Below are positions 8,476 to 16,623 of a stretch of DNA of 64,000 nt, piece by piece; position 1 is the stretch's first letter, and every line of letters begins with the position of its first letter. This DNA comes from UBA12018 sp051656605 (GTDB lineage: Bacteria > Bacteroidota > Bacteroidia > Bacteroidales > CAMTPD01). The stretch spans positions 26,534 through 90,533 of the forward strand of contig JBOGCF010000026.1 of the NCBI GenBank assembly GCA_051656605.1, in the 5' to 3' direction. Under the pieces are notes generated by a model. That model saw only the letters and a list, made by a program, of their open reading frames with translations. It was not told the DNA's origin and did not search any database. The translations under genes were made by a program, and so were the position numbers.

Positions 8476-10770
8476 ATGAAGATTAAAATGAACAAAGTGT
8501 TCGCGGTACTGGCTATGGCATTGGCTAGTGTCGGGATAGCAAAAGCTGCTAATGGCTTTGATCCTGTAGACTACGTGAACCCACTGGTTGGAACTCAATC
8601 GACTTTCGAGCTTTCGACAGGTAACACGTATCCTGCAATTGCCCGCCCTTGGGGTATGAACTTCTGGATGCCGCAAACAGGAAAAATGGGCGATGGTTGG
8701 GCGTATATGTATACTGCCAACAAGATCAGAGGTTTTAAGCAAACTCACCAACCGAGTCCTTGGATTAATGACTACGGTCAGTTTTCAATCATGCCGGTAA
8801 CAACGGGCCCTGAGTTTGATCAAGATAAGAGAGCGAGTTGGTTCTCTCACAAAACAGAGGTTGCAAAACCATATTATTATAAAGTATATCTTGCCGACCA
8901 TGATGTAGTAACAGAGATGACTACAACAGACCGCGCGGCGATGTTCCGTTTTACATTCCCAGAAGCAAAAGAGTCTTTCGTAGTATTGGACGCTTTTGAT
9001 ATGGGTTCATTTGTAAAGATTATTCCGGAAGAAAATAAAATTGTTGGTTACTCTACTAAAAATAGCGGAGGTGTACCTGCAAACTTCAAAAACTATTTCG
9101 TAATCACATTTGATAAGCCAATCGAGCTAACATATACGTTTGGTGATTCAATTTTGAATAATGATTTGGAGCGCAAAGCAAACCACGTAGGTGCGGTTGT
9201 TGGCTTTAAGACAAAACGTGGCGAATTGGTACACGCGAAGGTTGCTTCATCATTTATCAGCATTGAGCAAGCGGAGCTAAACTTGAAAGAACTTGGAAAC
9301 AACTCGTTCGATCAGTTGGTGGCAGCAAGCAAAAGCGAATGGAACAAAACATTGGGCCGCATTGAAGTTGAAGGCGGAACAGTAGATCAATTCAGAACAT
9401 TCTATACAACGATGTATCGTTCATTGTTGTTCCCTCGTAAGTTTTACGAATATGACGCAAAAGGAAACATTGTACACTATAGCCCTTACAATGGTGAAGT
9501 GTTGCCAGGTTATATGTTTACAGATACCGGTTTTTGGGATACATTCCGCGCGTTGTTCCCATTCTTGAACTTGATGTATCCAAGCATCAACAAAGAAATT
9601 CAAGAAGGTTTGATCAATGCATACAAAGAAAGCGGCTTCTTCCCAGAGTGGGCTAGTCCGGGCCACAGAGGCTGTATGGTTGGTAACAACTCGGCTTCTA
9701 TTCTTGTAGATGCATACTTGAAAGGTGTGAAAGTAGACGATGTGAAAACAATGTATGAAGGTATGGTTCACGGAGCAAACAATGTTCACCCTGAAGTTAG
9801 CTCAACGGGTCGTCTTGGTCATGAGTATTATAATAAACTAGGTTATATTCCTTCAGACGTAAACATTCACGAAAATGCAGCTCGTACATTGGAGTATGCA
9901 TACAACGACTGGTGTATTTACCAACTTGCAAAAGAGTTGAAACGTCCTAAGAAAGAGATTGAACTTTACAAGAAGCGTGCTTATAACTATAAGAACCTAT
10001 TCAATAAAGACTTCAATTTGATGAGCGGACGCAAGTCTGACGGATCTTTCGATCCTAACTTCTCTCCATTGAAATGGGGTGGTGACTTTACCGAAGGTAA
10101 TAGCTGGCACTATAGCTGGTCTGTATTCCACGACCCAGCAGGTCTTATTGAGTTGATGGGCGGACGCAAGATGTTTGTTCAAATGCTAGACTCTGTGTTT
10201 GGTGTTCCTCCTCACTTTGATGATAGCTACTATGGTTTTGTAATTCACGAAATCCGCGAAATGCAAATCATGAACATGGGTAACTATGCACACGGTAACC
10301 AACCGATCCAACACATGATTTACTTGTACAACTATGCAGGTGAACCTTGGAAAGCTCAATACTGGGTGCGTGAGGTAATGAATAAAATGTACAATGCGAA
10401 CCCTGATGGTTATTGCGGTGACGAAGATAACGGTCAAACTTCTGCATGGTATGTATTCTCAGCTCTTGGTTTCTATCCTGTAACTCCGGGTTCTGACCAG
10501 TATGTAATGGGTGCTCCTTTGTTTAAGAAAGCAACAATTACATTGGAGAATGGAAATAAGATCATTATCAATGCTCCGAACAATAGTGACAAGAATCGCT
10601 ATGTAAACCGTGTTACTGTAAACGGTAAAGAGTATTCGAAAACATATTACGGTCACTTTGATTTGATGAAGGGTGCTGTTATTGATATTGACATGACAGA
10701 TACTCCAAACAAAACACGTGGTATCAAGCCGGAAGATGCTCCATATTCATTCTCTGTGAATGAAAAGTAA
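8476..10770 (+). CDS. GH92 exo-alpha-1,2-mannosidase, exported
   Basis: This 764-residue calcium-dependent inverting mannosidase removes terminal alpha-mannose from N-glycans or mannans. A signal peptide (FAVLAMALASVGIAKA|AN) sends it out of the cytoplasm, and an internal ATG at 8488 is an equally possible start. Numbered from 8476, Glu540 in TEGNSWHYSW corresponds to the general acid Glu533 of the characterised enzyme Bt3990. Asp649 and Asp651 in CGDEDNG correspond to its Asp642 and Asp644. His591-Glu592 correspond to His584-Glu585, the +1-subsite pair linked to alpha-1,2 specificity. The constant offset of seven supports this alignment, which I made from memory. A sugar permease gene follows. 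Confidence 0.93.
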   Translation: MKIKMNKVFAVLAMALASVGIAKAANGFDPVDYVNPLVGTQSTFELSTGNTYPAIARPWGMNFWMPQTGKMGDGWAYMYTANKIRGFKQTHQPSPWINDYGQFSIMPVTTGPEFDQDKRASWFSHKTEVAKPYYYKVYLADHDVVTEMTTTDRAAMFRFTFPEAKESFVVLDAFDMGSFVKIIPEENKIVGYSTKNSGGVPANFKNYFVITFDKPIELTYTFGDSILNNDLERKANHVGAVVGFKTKRGELVHAKVASSFISIEQAELNLKELGNNSFDQLVAASKSEWNKTLGRIEVEGGTVDQFRTFYTTMYRSLLFPRKFYEYDAKGNIVHYSPYNGEVLPGYMFTDTGFWDTFRALFPFLNLMYPSINKEIQEGLINAYKESGFFPEWASPGHRGCMVGNNSASILVDAYLKGVKVDDVKTMYEGMVHGANNVHPEVSSTGRLGHEYYNKLGYIPSDVNIHENAARTLEYAYNDWCIYQLAKELKRPKKEIELYKKRAYNYKNLFNKDFNLMSGRKSDGSFDPNFSPLKWGGDFTEGNSWHYSWSVFHDPAGLIELMGGRKMFVQMLDSVFGVPPHFDDSYYGFVIHEIREMQIMNMGNYAHGNQPIQHMIYLYNYAGEPWKAQYWVREVMNKMYNANPDGYCGDEDNGQTSAWYVFSALGFYPVTPGSDQYVMGAPLFKKATITLENGNKIIINAPNNSDKNRYVNRVTVNGKEYSKTYYGHFDLMKGAVIDIDMTDTPNKTRGIKPEDAPYSFSVNEK

Positions 10771-10796
10771 TCTTACCGACTACATAATTTAAGAAA

Positions 10797-10841
10797 ACGG
10801 GCAAAGTTTTTACGAAAAGTATTAACTTTGCCCGTCTTTAT
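10797..10841 (+). terminator. terminator after GH92, with a promoter box inside its right arm
   Basis: A 12-bp perfect stem (10797-10808 with 10824-10835) is followed by CTTTATTT. The right arm also contains TAACTTTG (10823-10830), an exact -7 box 21 bases before the next gene's ATG. Confidence 0.75.
10823..10830 (+). promoter_or_regulatory. -7 promoter box of the FHS-type permease gene
   Basis: TAACTTTG matches TAnnTTTG and lies within the terminator stem of the preceding gene. The implied leader is about 14 bases. No good -33 element is visible. Confidence 0.5.
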
Positions 10842-10850
10842 TTAGAAATT

Positions 10851-12005
10851 ATGAAAAACAAAAAATTATTTCTAGCGTTCATACCCTTAATGATGACTTT
10901 CTTTACAATGGGATTTGTAGACATTGTGGGTATTGCGACCAATTATGTCAAGGTAGACTTTGGCTTGTCTGATACGGTAGCCAACATACTTCCTCTGACG
11001 GTGTTTTTATGGTTTCTAGTTCTTTCCATTCCTGCCGCAGCATTAATGAATCGTTTTGGTAGAAAGAATGTGGTGATTGCAAGTGTTGTGATAACGTTTG
11101 CTTCGTTGCTAGTGCCAATCTTTGATTATAGTTTGCTGCTTATGGTGATTGCTTTTGGTCTCTTAGGTATTGGTAACGCTCTTATGCAGGTTTCATTGAA
11201 TCCGCTTTTATCTAATATACTTCCTACGAATCGACTGGCAGCAAGTCTTACCTTGGGACAATTCTTTAAAGGTTTGGCTGCTTTTGCCGCTCCGATTATT
11301 GCGGTTTGGGCTGCAACGTTCTTTGGAAGTTGGTTAATGATATTTCCGTTTCTTGCTTTCATAACGTTGACACCAACTGTGTGGTTGTTGTTTACAGATA
11401 TTGAAGAGTCGCTCGATGAGGGACGTAATAACTCGATATTGGATAGTTTTCGTTTGTTTCGCAATACAACAGTATTGTTGTGTTTTATAGCGATCATTAT
11501 GCATGTAGGTACGGATGTTGGAATTAATACCACTGCTCCCAAGTTGATGATGGAGCGTTTAGGTTTGCCTCTTGAGCAAGCGAGTTATGCAACAAGCTTT
11601 TACTTTTTGGCTCGTACGATAGGATGCTTGATGGGGTCTTTTGTGTTGTCACACGTGTCGGCTCGAAAGGTATTCCTTGTTAGCGTGCTTTGTGTATTGG
11701 GAGGTTTAGTTGGCTTGTGGATTTCAAGTTCGGGAGTTTTGCTTTTTGGATCGTTAGTTCTGGTAGGACTAGGAAACTCTAATCTGTTTGCAATTATATT
11801 CTCAGAAGCATTAAATGAGGAGTCGGATCGCCGAAATGAAGTGTCTGGGCTTATGATTATGGGGCTTACGGGAGGAGCTATTTTTCCCTTGTTGATGGGA
11901 GTTGCTTCTGATGCGACAGATAGTCAGGCCGGAGCGATTGGCGTATTGTTTATCTGTGCGGCATATCTGTTGTTGTTGACTCCGCGTATTCGTAAGCACT
12001 TGTAG
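10851..12005 (+). CDS. MFS sugar permease, FHS (FucP)-like
   Basis: This 384-residue inner-membrane protein has about 12 hydrophobic segments. The MFS loop-2 signature appears as MNRFGRKNV, and an FHS-type N-terminus (MGFVDIVGIATNYVKVDFGLSD) resembles fucose, glucose or galactose:proton symporters. It lies 80 bases after the GH92 gene on the same strand, so import of mannose or another released monosaccharide is a reasonable inference. The substrate cannot be read from the sequence. Transcription probably starts within the GH92 terminator. Confidence 0.85.
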   Translation: MKNKKLFLAFIPLMMTFFTMGFVDIVGIATNYVKVDFGLSDTVANILPLTVFLWFLVLSIPAAALMNRFGRKNVVIASVVITFASLLVPIFDYSLLLMVIAFGLLGIGNALMQVSLNPLLSNILPTNRLAASLTLGQFFKGLAAFAAPIIAVWAATFFGSWLMIFPFLAFITLTPTVWLLFTDIEESLDEGRNNSILDSFRLFRNTTVLLCFIAIIMHVGTDVGINTTAPKLMMERLGLPLEQASYATSFYFLARTIGCLMGSFVLSHVSARKVFLVSVLCVLGGLVGLWISSSGVLLFGSLVLVGLGNSNLFAIIFSEALNEESDRRNEVSGLMIMGLTGGAIFPLLMGVASDATDSQAGAIGVLFICAAYLLLLTPRIRKHL

Positions 12006-12027
12006 TAAATCTTGTTTTGATGATATA

Positions 12028-12074
12028 AAGTCTTTGCAGTTTTGGTTACGACCAAAGTTGCAAAGGCTTTTTTT
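12028..12074 (+). terminator. terminator after the permease gene
   Basis: An interrupted hairpin has outer arms AAGTCTTTGCA and TGCAAAGGCTT and an inner TTTGGT/ACCAAA stem. It is followed by a run of seven T. Confidence 0.8.
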
Positions 12075-12174
12075 ATTTTAAGGAATTTGTAGAGTAGGGG
12101 CGGAGGAGTAAAAACGAATGCAAACTTGATTGCAAAATTAGCATGAGCAGAAACATGAAGTGTAGATATAAAAA

Positions 12175-12202
12175 AAGAGAGTATTCTGCTGAATACTCTC
12201 TT
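12175..12202 (-). terminator. terminator of the initiator tRNA
   Basis: A 12-bp perfect stem (12175-12186 with 12191-12202) has a 4-base loop. On the minus strand it is followed by a T run and starts 6 bases past the tRNA 3' end. Confidence 0.85.
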
Positions 12203-12207
12203 GATAG

Positions 12208-12279
<72 letters not shown>

Positions 12280-12309
12280 ATGTTTACCAATAACCTTTCG
12301 ATTACAGTA

Positions 12310-12340
12310 CAAAGGTAATTAAATTATTTTTAATACCAAA
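12310..12340 (-). promoter_or_regulatory. consensus promoter of the initiator tRNA
   Basis: On the minus strand TTTG (12340-12337) is followed after exactly 19 bases by TACCTTTG (12317-12310), a full match to the Bacteroidota TTTG-N19-TAnnTTTG consensus. Transcription should begin near 12303, about 24 bases before the mature tRNA. Confidence 0.9.
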
Positions 12341-12365
12341 TTGTTGGCAACTTTTTTTTCTTTCA

Positions 12366-12397
12366 CTTGTTTTGTACGGCCTTTTCATGTACTTTCG
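12366..12397 (+). promoter_or_regulatory. probable promoter of the TetR-fabH-fabG-rluA operon
   Basis: A TTG-containing -33 (near 12366) and TACTTTCG (12390-12397), a one-mismatch -7 box, are about 20 bases apart. The box ends 39 bases before the ATG. Confidence 0.5.
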
Positions 12398-12435
12398 CAC
12401 ATATCTAAGTTAATTGTGCAATACGAATAAAGAAT

Positions 12436-13023
12436 ATGACAGTTTCGAGAACGAGAGAAATGTTGGTTGATGTGGCAAGAAAACTTTTTGCCCGTGAAGG
12501 AGTGGAGAACACTACAATGAACGACATTGCCATTGCTTCAGGTAAGGGTCGGAGGACATTGTATACCTACTTCAAAAGTAAGAATGAAATATATCTTGCA
12601 GTAGTAGAGTCTGAGCTCAAGCAACTATACACAGCTCTTCTTGAGGTAGAAAGCAAAGATCTTGCTCCTGATAAGAAGCTGATCGAGTTGATCTACACTC
12701 GTCTCGAGGCAGTAAAACGTGTCGTATTACGTAATGGTACATTAAGAGCCGACTTCTTTAGAGATATCTGGAAAGTTGAAAAAGTACGTAAGAACTTCGA
12801 TTTGAAAGAAATTGAAATATTGAAACGTACGTTGGACGACGGTGTTGCAAAAGGTATATTCTTTGTTCCAGATACTGAAGTTACAGCTGCCATCCTGCAT
12901 CATGCTGTAAAAGGGCTAGAAGTTCCTTTTATCAGAGGTCTTCTTGGTGATGATCAGGAAATGAAACAACGCAGAAAAGAGAATGTCATAAACTTATTAT
13001 TCAACGGGCTAAAGATTAAATAA
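12436..13023 (+). CDS. TetR/AcrR-family transcriptional regulator
   Basis: This 195-residue DNA-binding protein has the TetR helix-turn-helix near residues 25-50, with TTMNDIAIASGKGRRTLY followed by TYFKSKNEIYLAV. The remaining two thirds form the helical ligand and dimer domain. It is the first gene of a compact operon, with 4 bases to the KAS III-like gene. It probably controls the downstream lipid genes in response to an acyl compound, in the manner of FabR or FadR-type TetR proteins. The ligand is inferred only. Confidence 0.92.
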   Translation: MTVSRTREMLVDVARKLFAREGVENTTMNDIAIASGKGRRTLYTYFKSKNEIYLAVVESELKQLYTALLEVESKDLAPDKKLIELIYTRLEAVKRVVLRNGTLRADFFRDIWKVEKVRKNFDLKEIEILKRTLDDGVAKGIFFVPDTEVTAAILHHAVKGLEVPFIRGLLGDDQEMKQRRKENVINLLFNGLKIK

Positions 13024-13027
13024 GCAC

Positions 13028-13975
13028 ATGTTTATCAACGCAACTGGGTTCTATATACCCTCAGAAAGAGTTCATAACGATTATTTCTTAGACGTTAACG
13101 GACTAACCAATGAATGGATTCAGCAACGCACCGGGATTGTAACCCGATCAAAGGCTGCTGAAGATGAGAATATCAATACCATGAGCTTCGCGGCTGTTGA
13201 AAATGCTATTGAAACTCTTCCTTATCCAATCGAAGATGTAGATCTAATTATTGCTGCATCTTATTCTCCATACGATACTGTAGGAACATTTGGACACGAA
13301 GTACAGCGTAAGTTTAATGTAGACAAAGCCCGAGTGGTGTATATCTCATCTGCTTGCTCATCTTTTCTAAATGCACTTGAAATTGTAGAAGGATATTTTG
13401 CAACAGGCAAAGCTACTAAGGCCTTAGTTGTATCTGCCGATCACAATACCTATTATAGTAATGAGTCTGATCCGAAAGCCGGACACCTTTGGGGCGATGC
13501 TGCTGCTGCTTTCTTCTTGTCAAAAGAGCAAGTAAAAGAAGGAGAGCCTCGTATTGTAGATATCTTTACGCAAGGTTTGGGCCACATTGGTAAAGGACCA
13601 GACGGAGTAAAACTTCTTCCTGGCGACGGCGGTATTGTAATGCCGGACGGACGCGATGTATTCATTCAGGCATGTACCTATATGGCTAAGAATACACTCG
13701 ATATTTTAGAAAACAACAACTACACACTAGAGGATCTTTCATACCTTATCGGCCACCAAGCCAATATGCGTATCATGAGCAATATTGCTAAACAACTAAA
13801 CTTGCCGGAAGAGAAGTTTCTGTCTAATATTGCAGAGCTTGGTAATACCGGATCGGTTAGTACGGCATTGGTATATGCACAGAATAAAGATCTATATAAG
13901 AAGGGCGACAAAATCGTTCTTACTGTATTCGGCGGAGGATATTCGGCCGGCGTATGTTTGATTCAATTTGATTAA
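13028..13975 (+). CDS. 3-oxoacyl-ACP synthase III-like condensing enzyme
   Basis: This 315-residue thiolase-fold protein has the KAS III triad: Cys110 in SSACSSFLNA, His243 in GHQANMRIM and Asn273 in GNTGSVSTA. The family condenses an acyl-CoA starter with malonyl-ACP. The N-terminus WIQQRTGIVTR is typical. It lies between a TetR regulator and FabG, so it may be a specialised paralogue serving branched or modified fatty acids rather than the housekeeping FabH. The family is certain and the specific role is not. Confidence 0.92.
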   Translation: MFINATGFYIPSERVHNDYFLDVNGLTNEWIQQRTGIVTRSKAAEDENINTMSFAAVENAIETLPYPIEDVDLIIAASYSPYDTVGTFGHEVQRKFNVDKARVVYISSACSSFLNALEIVEGYFATGKATKALVVSADHNTYYSNESDPKAGHLWGDAAAAFFLSKEQVKEGEPRIVDIFTQGLGHIGKGPDGVKLLPGDGGIVMPDGRDVFIQACTYMAKNTLDILENNNYTLEDLSYLIGHQANMRIMSNIAKQLNLPEEKFLSNIAELGNTGSVSTALVYAQNKDLYKKGDKIVLTVFGGGYSAGVCLIQFD

Positions 13976-13989
13976 AAAATAAAGATATT

Positions 13990-14736
13990 ATGGGATTATT
14001 AGATGGTAAAGTAGCTATCGTTACAGGTGCTGCTCGTGGTATTGGTAAAGCTATTGCGCTTAAGTTTGCACAAGAAGGAGCTAACATCGCTTTCACAGAT
14101 CTTTCGATCGACGACAATGCACTTGAAACTGAAAAAGAAATCGCTGCATTGGGTGTTAAAGTAAAAGGTTATGCTTCAAACGCTGCTGACTTTGAAGATA
14201 CTCACAAAGTAGTAGAGCAAATCCACAAAGACTTTGGCCGTATCGACATCCTTGTAAACAACGCAGGTATTACTCGCGATGGTTTGATGATGCGTATGAC
14301 AGAGCAACAATGGGATATGGTTATCAACGTAAACCTAAAATCTGCATTTAACTTTGTTCACGCAGTAACTCCTATCATGATGCGTCAAAAAACAGGAAGC
14401 ATCATCAATATGAGCTCCGTAGTAGGTGTGTCTGGTAACGCAGGACAAGCAAACTATTCTGCTTCAAAAGCAGGTATGATCGGTTTGGCTAAATCAATCG
14501 CTAAAGAACTTGGTTCAAGAGGCGTGCGTGCAAATGCAATTGCTCCGGGCTTCATCATTACAGAAATGACAGGACAATTGTCTGACGAAGTAAAAGCTAA
14601 ATGGGCAGAAACAATTCCAATGCGTCGCGGCGGTACACCGGAAGATGTTGCAAACACAGCACTTTATTTGGCTTCTGATCTTTCTGCATATGTAACAGGT
14701 CAGGTAGTACACGTTTGTGGTGGTATGAATATGTAA
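13990..14736 (+). CDS. fabG: 3-oxoacyl-ACP reductase (SDR family)
   Basis: This 248-residue short-chain dehydrogenase reduces 3-oxoacyl-ACP with NADPH. The cofactor loop TGAARGIG (12-19), NNAG near residue 90, and the catalytic set Asn115, Ser143, Tyr156 and Lys160 (YSASKAG) are all present. The C-terminus HVCGGMNM is typical of FabG. It follows the condensing enzyme by 14 bases, consistent with consecutive steps of fatty-acid elongation. Confidence 0.94.
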   Translation: MGLLDGKVAIVTGAARGIGKAIALKFAQEGANIAFTDLSIDDNALETEKEIAALGVKVKGYASNAADFEDTHKVVEQIHKDFGRIDILVNNAGITRDGLMMRMTEQQWDMVINVNLKSAFNFVHAVTPIMMRQKTGSIINMSSVVGVSGNAGQANYSASKAGMIGLAKSIAKELGSRGVRANAIAPGFIITEMTGQLSDEVKAKWAETIPMRRGGTPEDVANTALYLASDLSAYVTGQVVHVCGGMNM

Positions 14737-14745
14737 TATTGCTTC

Positions 14746-15426
14746 ATGGAAGTTATTTACGAAGACAATCATATCATTGCCGTTAACAAGACTTGCTCGG
14801 AGATTGTGCAAGGAGACAAAACGGGCGACAAACCTTTATCTGACATTGTAAAAGATTGGTTGAAGGTAAAGTACAACAAACCCGGAAACGTGTTTGTTGG
14901 CGTAACGCACCGTCTCGACCGTCCCGTTAGCGGATTGGTTCTTTTTGCCAAGACAAGTAAAGCACTTACCCGCCTAAACGAAATGTTTCGTGAAGGTGGT
15001 GTAAAGAAAACCTATTGGGCCATTGTGCGCAACCGTCCGCCGCAAGAGGAGGGAGAGTTGGTACACTACTTGGTAAAGAATGAGAAGCAAAACAAATCGT
15101 ATGCTTATCCTACCGAGAAGCCACAGTCTAAAAAGGCAATCTTGCATTACAAGTTGATCGCGAGCTCCGACAATTATCATTTATTGGAAGTAGATCTAAA
15201 GACAGGGCGTCATCATCAGATACGTTGTCAGCTTGCCAAGATGGGATGTCCTATCAAAGGCGACTTGAAATACGGTTTTGATCGGTCAAACAAAGATGGA
15301 GGTATTAGCTTGCACTCACGTAGAGCATCTTTTATCCATCCGGTTTCGAAAGAACAAATTGATATTGTTGCCCCGGTTCCGAACGATCCGCTTTGGAAAA
15401 TGTTTGAAACGGCAGTAACCAAATAG
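14746..15426 (+). CDS. RluA-family RNA pseudouridine synthase
   Basis: This 226-residue enzyme isomerises uridine in rRNA or tRNA. The catalytic Asp58 sits in THRLDRPVSGLVLFAK, the RluA signature, and the second signature LKTGRHHQIRCQL is at about residue 150. There is no N-terminal S4 domain, so it belongs to the short RluA/RluC-like class. It is the last gene of the TetR operon, 9 bases after fabG. No functional link to fatty-acid synthesis is evident. Confidence 0.93.
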   Translation: MEVIYEDNHIIAVNKTCSEIVQGDKTGDKPLSDIVKDWLKVKYNKPGNVFVGVTHRLDRPVSGLVLFAKTSKALTRLNEMFREGGVKKTYWAIVRNRPPQEEGELVHYLVKNEKQNKSYAYPTEKPQSKKAILHYKLIASSDNYHLLEVDLKTGRHHQIRCQLAKMGCPIKGDLKYGFDRSNKDGGISLHSRRASFIHPVSKEQIDIVAPVPNDPLWKMFETAVTK

Positions 15427-15472
15427 TTTGAAATACCTTATATCCGAAAATGATATAAGACATCACATAAAA

Positions 15473-15519
15473 AAATCCTCGTTTGAACACTCTTTTATCA
15501 AGGGCTCAAACGGGGATTT
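15473..15519 (+). terminator. terminator of the TetR-fabH-fabG-rluA operon
   Basis: A 14-bp stem with one G-T pair, 15473-15486 with 15506-15519, lies 47 bases after the rluA-type stop codon. Confidence 0.75.
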
Positions 15520-15580
15520 CTTGCGTTAATACACTATGAACAACAGATGAGATATAGTACTGAAAGTGTCGATGTTTAAT

Positions 15581-15721
15581 GTTCACGATAGTACTCATTA
15601 AGGTATGCCATCGTGAACGTTAAGCTTAGACAGGTACGTGTCTAAGATGTGTACACGTACGTGACGCATTCTTGTCATATACCTGTCTAAGTTGTATACA
15701 CGGTCGTGTCTAAGCTTAACG
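15581..15721. repeat. cluster of overlapping inverted and direct repeats, possible structured RNA
   Basis: Hairpin one pairs 15581-15589 with 15610-15618 (9 bp). A perfect 15-bp inverted repeat pairs 15618-15632 with 15707-15721. An alternative 12-bp pairing joins 15625-15636 with 15680-15691. The 8-mer CTTAGACA (15625-15632) can pair with three copies of TGTCTAAG (15639, 15684, 15707). Direct copies of about 24 bases starting at 15639 and 15684 share TGTCTAAG, then TACACG and CGTG. The region could be a small RNA with exclusive folds or an intergenic repeat element. Confidence 0.6.
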
Positions 15722-15780
15722 CATGCGATAAGCAGGCTTAAATCTGCCGAGGAGTTATCTTCGAGAAGTTTATAAACGAC

Positions 15781-15819
15781 AAAAGCAGTACGTTTCATTG
15801 ATTTGAAAGTACTGCTTTT
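15781..15819 (-). terminator. terminator of the queuosine-precursor transporter gene
   Basis: An 11-bp perfect stem, 15781-15791 with 15809-15819, ends in T runs on either strand. It lies about 50 bases past the stop of the minus-strand gene at 15871. Confidence 0.7.
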
Positions 15820-15870
15820 ATCGTTAGATTATGATGTGTTTCGGTGTTTTGCTAGTAAAGAGAAGGGAGG

Positions 15871-16551
15871 TTATACCTCGCTGATTTTCCAGAAGCTATA
15901 CGACACATCTTCGTCGTATACATCTGTTTGCTCTACACGTTTGATGTAGTTCACGATAAGTTTAGTAATCGGAAGGATTACAATTTCGTAAGCTGTTTTT
16001 AAAACCGCCTGCGTGCCGATCATGATTAGTAGATCATTAAACGGAACAATGCCAAAGAAAGCGATTGGGAAGAATACCATCGAATCGGCCGATTCTCCTA
16101 CCATTGTTGAAACAACGGCACGAAGCGAAAAATTGCGTCCGCCCGAGGCGATCTTCATTTTACTCATCACATAAGCGTTGAGAAACGAACCGATCAAAAA
16201 TGCACAAAGGCTTGCTACGGCAATACGCGGAGTCATTGCAAAGATTGATTTAAAAGCTTCCTGTCCTTCGTAGAAAGGAGCTGCCGGAAGCGCAACTGCT
16301 ATTTGTGCCAAACCAACCACAAAGAAGTTCATGGCAAACCCGCTCCAAATGATCAGACGCGCTTTTTTATAGCCCCATACTTCGGCTATCAGGTCGTTGA
16401 TAATATAAGAAATCGGGAAAACGATAAGGCCGGCAGTTGCCGTGATAGGACCAATTTGAATTAGTTTGGTCTCGAGAAGATTTGCTGCAATCAAACAAAC
16501 GTTGAATAAGATTGCAAGCATCATAAATGTAACTGAAACTTGTTTCTTCAT
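15871..16551 (-). CDS. queuosine precursor transporter (YhhQ/VUT family)
   Basis: This 226-residue integral membrane protein has about six hydrophobic segments and family motifs FPISYIINDLIAEVWGYKKAR near the N-terminus and ESADSMVFFPIAFFG in the middle. The family imports preQ0 or preQ1, precursors of the modified tRNA base queuosine. It stands alone with its own promoter and a 58-nt leader that may fold as a pseudoknot. The C-terminal tail is short and polar. Confidence 0.93.
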   Translation of the reverse strand: MKKQVSVTFMMLAILFNVCLIAANLLETKLIQIGPITATAGLIVFPISYIINDLIAEVWGYKKARLIIWSGFAMNFFVVGLAQIAVALPAAPFYEGQEAFKSIFAMTPRIAVASLCAFLIGSFLNAYVMSKMKIASGGRNFSLRAVVSTMVGESADSMVFFPIAFFGIVPFNDLLIMIGTQAVLKTAYEIVILPITKLIVNYIKRVEQTDVYDEDVSYSFWKISEV

Positions 16552-16609
16552 TGTTATTCTTGTTTTTTACGTGGTTATACAAGCACACGGACCTCCACCA
16601 TCGGATAAT
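16552..16609 (-). promoter_or_regulatory. structured leader of the queuosine-precursor transporter, candidate pseudoknot
   Basis: Read on the minus strand, the leader has a short stem CGTG/CACG closing a 12-base loop, then TAAAAA, then ACAAG. ACAAG is complementary to CTTGT inside the loop. Stem, A-rich linker and loop-tail pairing just before the ATG resemble a class-I preQ1 riboswitch in outline. The conserved cytosine that contacts preQ1 is not in its expected place, so this remains a candidate. Confidence 0.35.
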
Positions 16610-16615
16610 CTGCCG

Positions 16616-16623
16616 CAAAGTTA
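16616..16623 (-). promoter_or_regulatory. -7 promoter box of the queuosine-precursor transporter gene
   Basis: The minus strand reads TAACTTTG, an exact TAnnTTTG. A TTCG lies about 18 bases upstream as a weak -33. Confidence 0.65.

Larger units (their letters stand above)
15427..15870. other. non-coding region of nested inverted repeats between two convergent genes
   Basis: These 444 bases hold two terminators at the flanks (15473-15519 and 15781-15819) and a dense repeat structure at 15581-15721, described separately. I see no credible protein gene. A minus-strand 66-codon frame begins inside the second terminator hairpin. Confidence 0.7.

Noticed and set aside
8476..10770. GH92 as a mannose-1-phosphate phosphodiesterase, because HGNQP has Gln
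   Set aside because: The Gln lies in a different motif from the general acid; the acid position (TEGNSW) retains Glu540.
15598..15798. Minus-strand 66-codon frame across the repeat region
   Set aside because: It begins inside a terminator hairpin and its repeated peptide text follows from the DNA repeats; there is no ribosome-binding site or promoter box.
16552..16609. Canonical preQ1-I riboswitch
   Set aside because: The pseudoknot outline is present but the conserved cytosine that pairs with preQ1 is not in place, so I report only a candidate structured leader.
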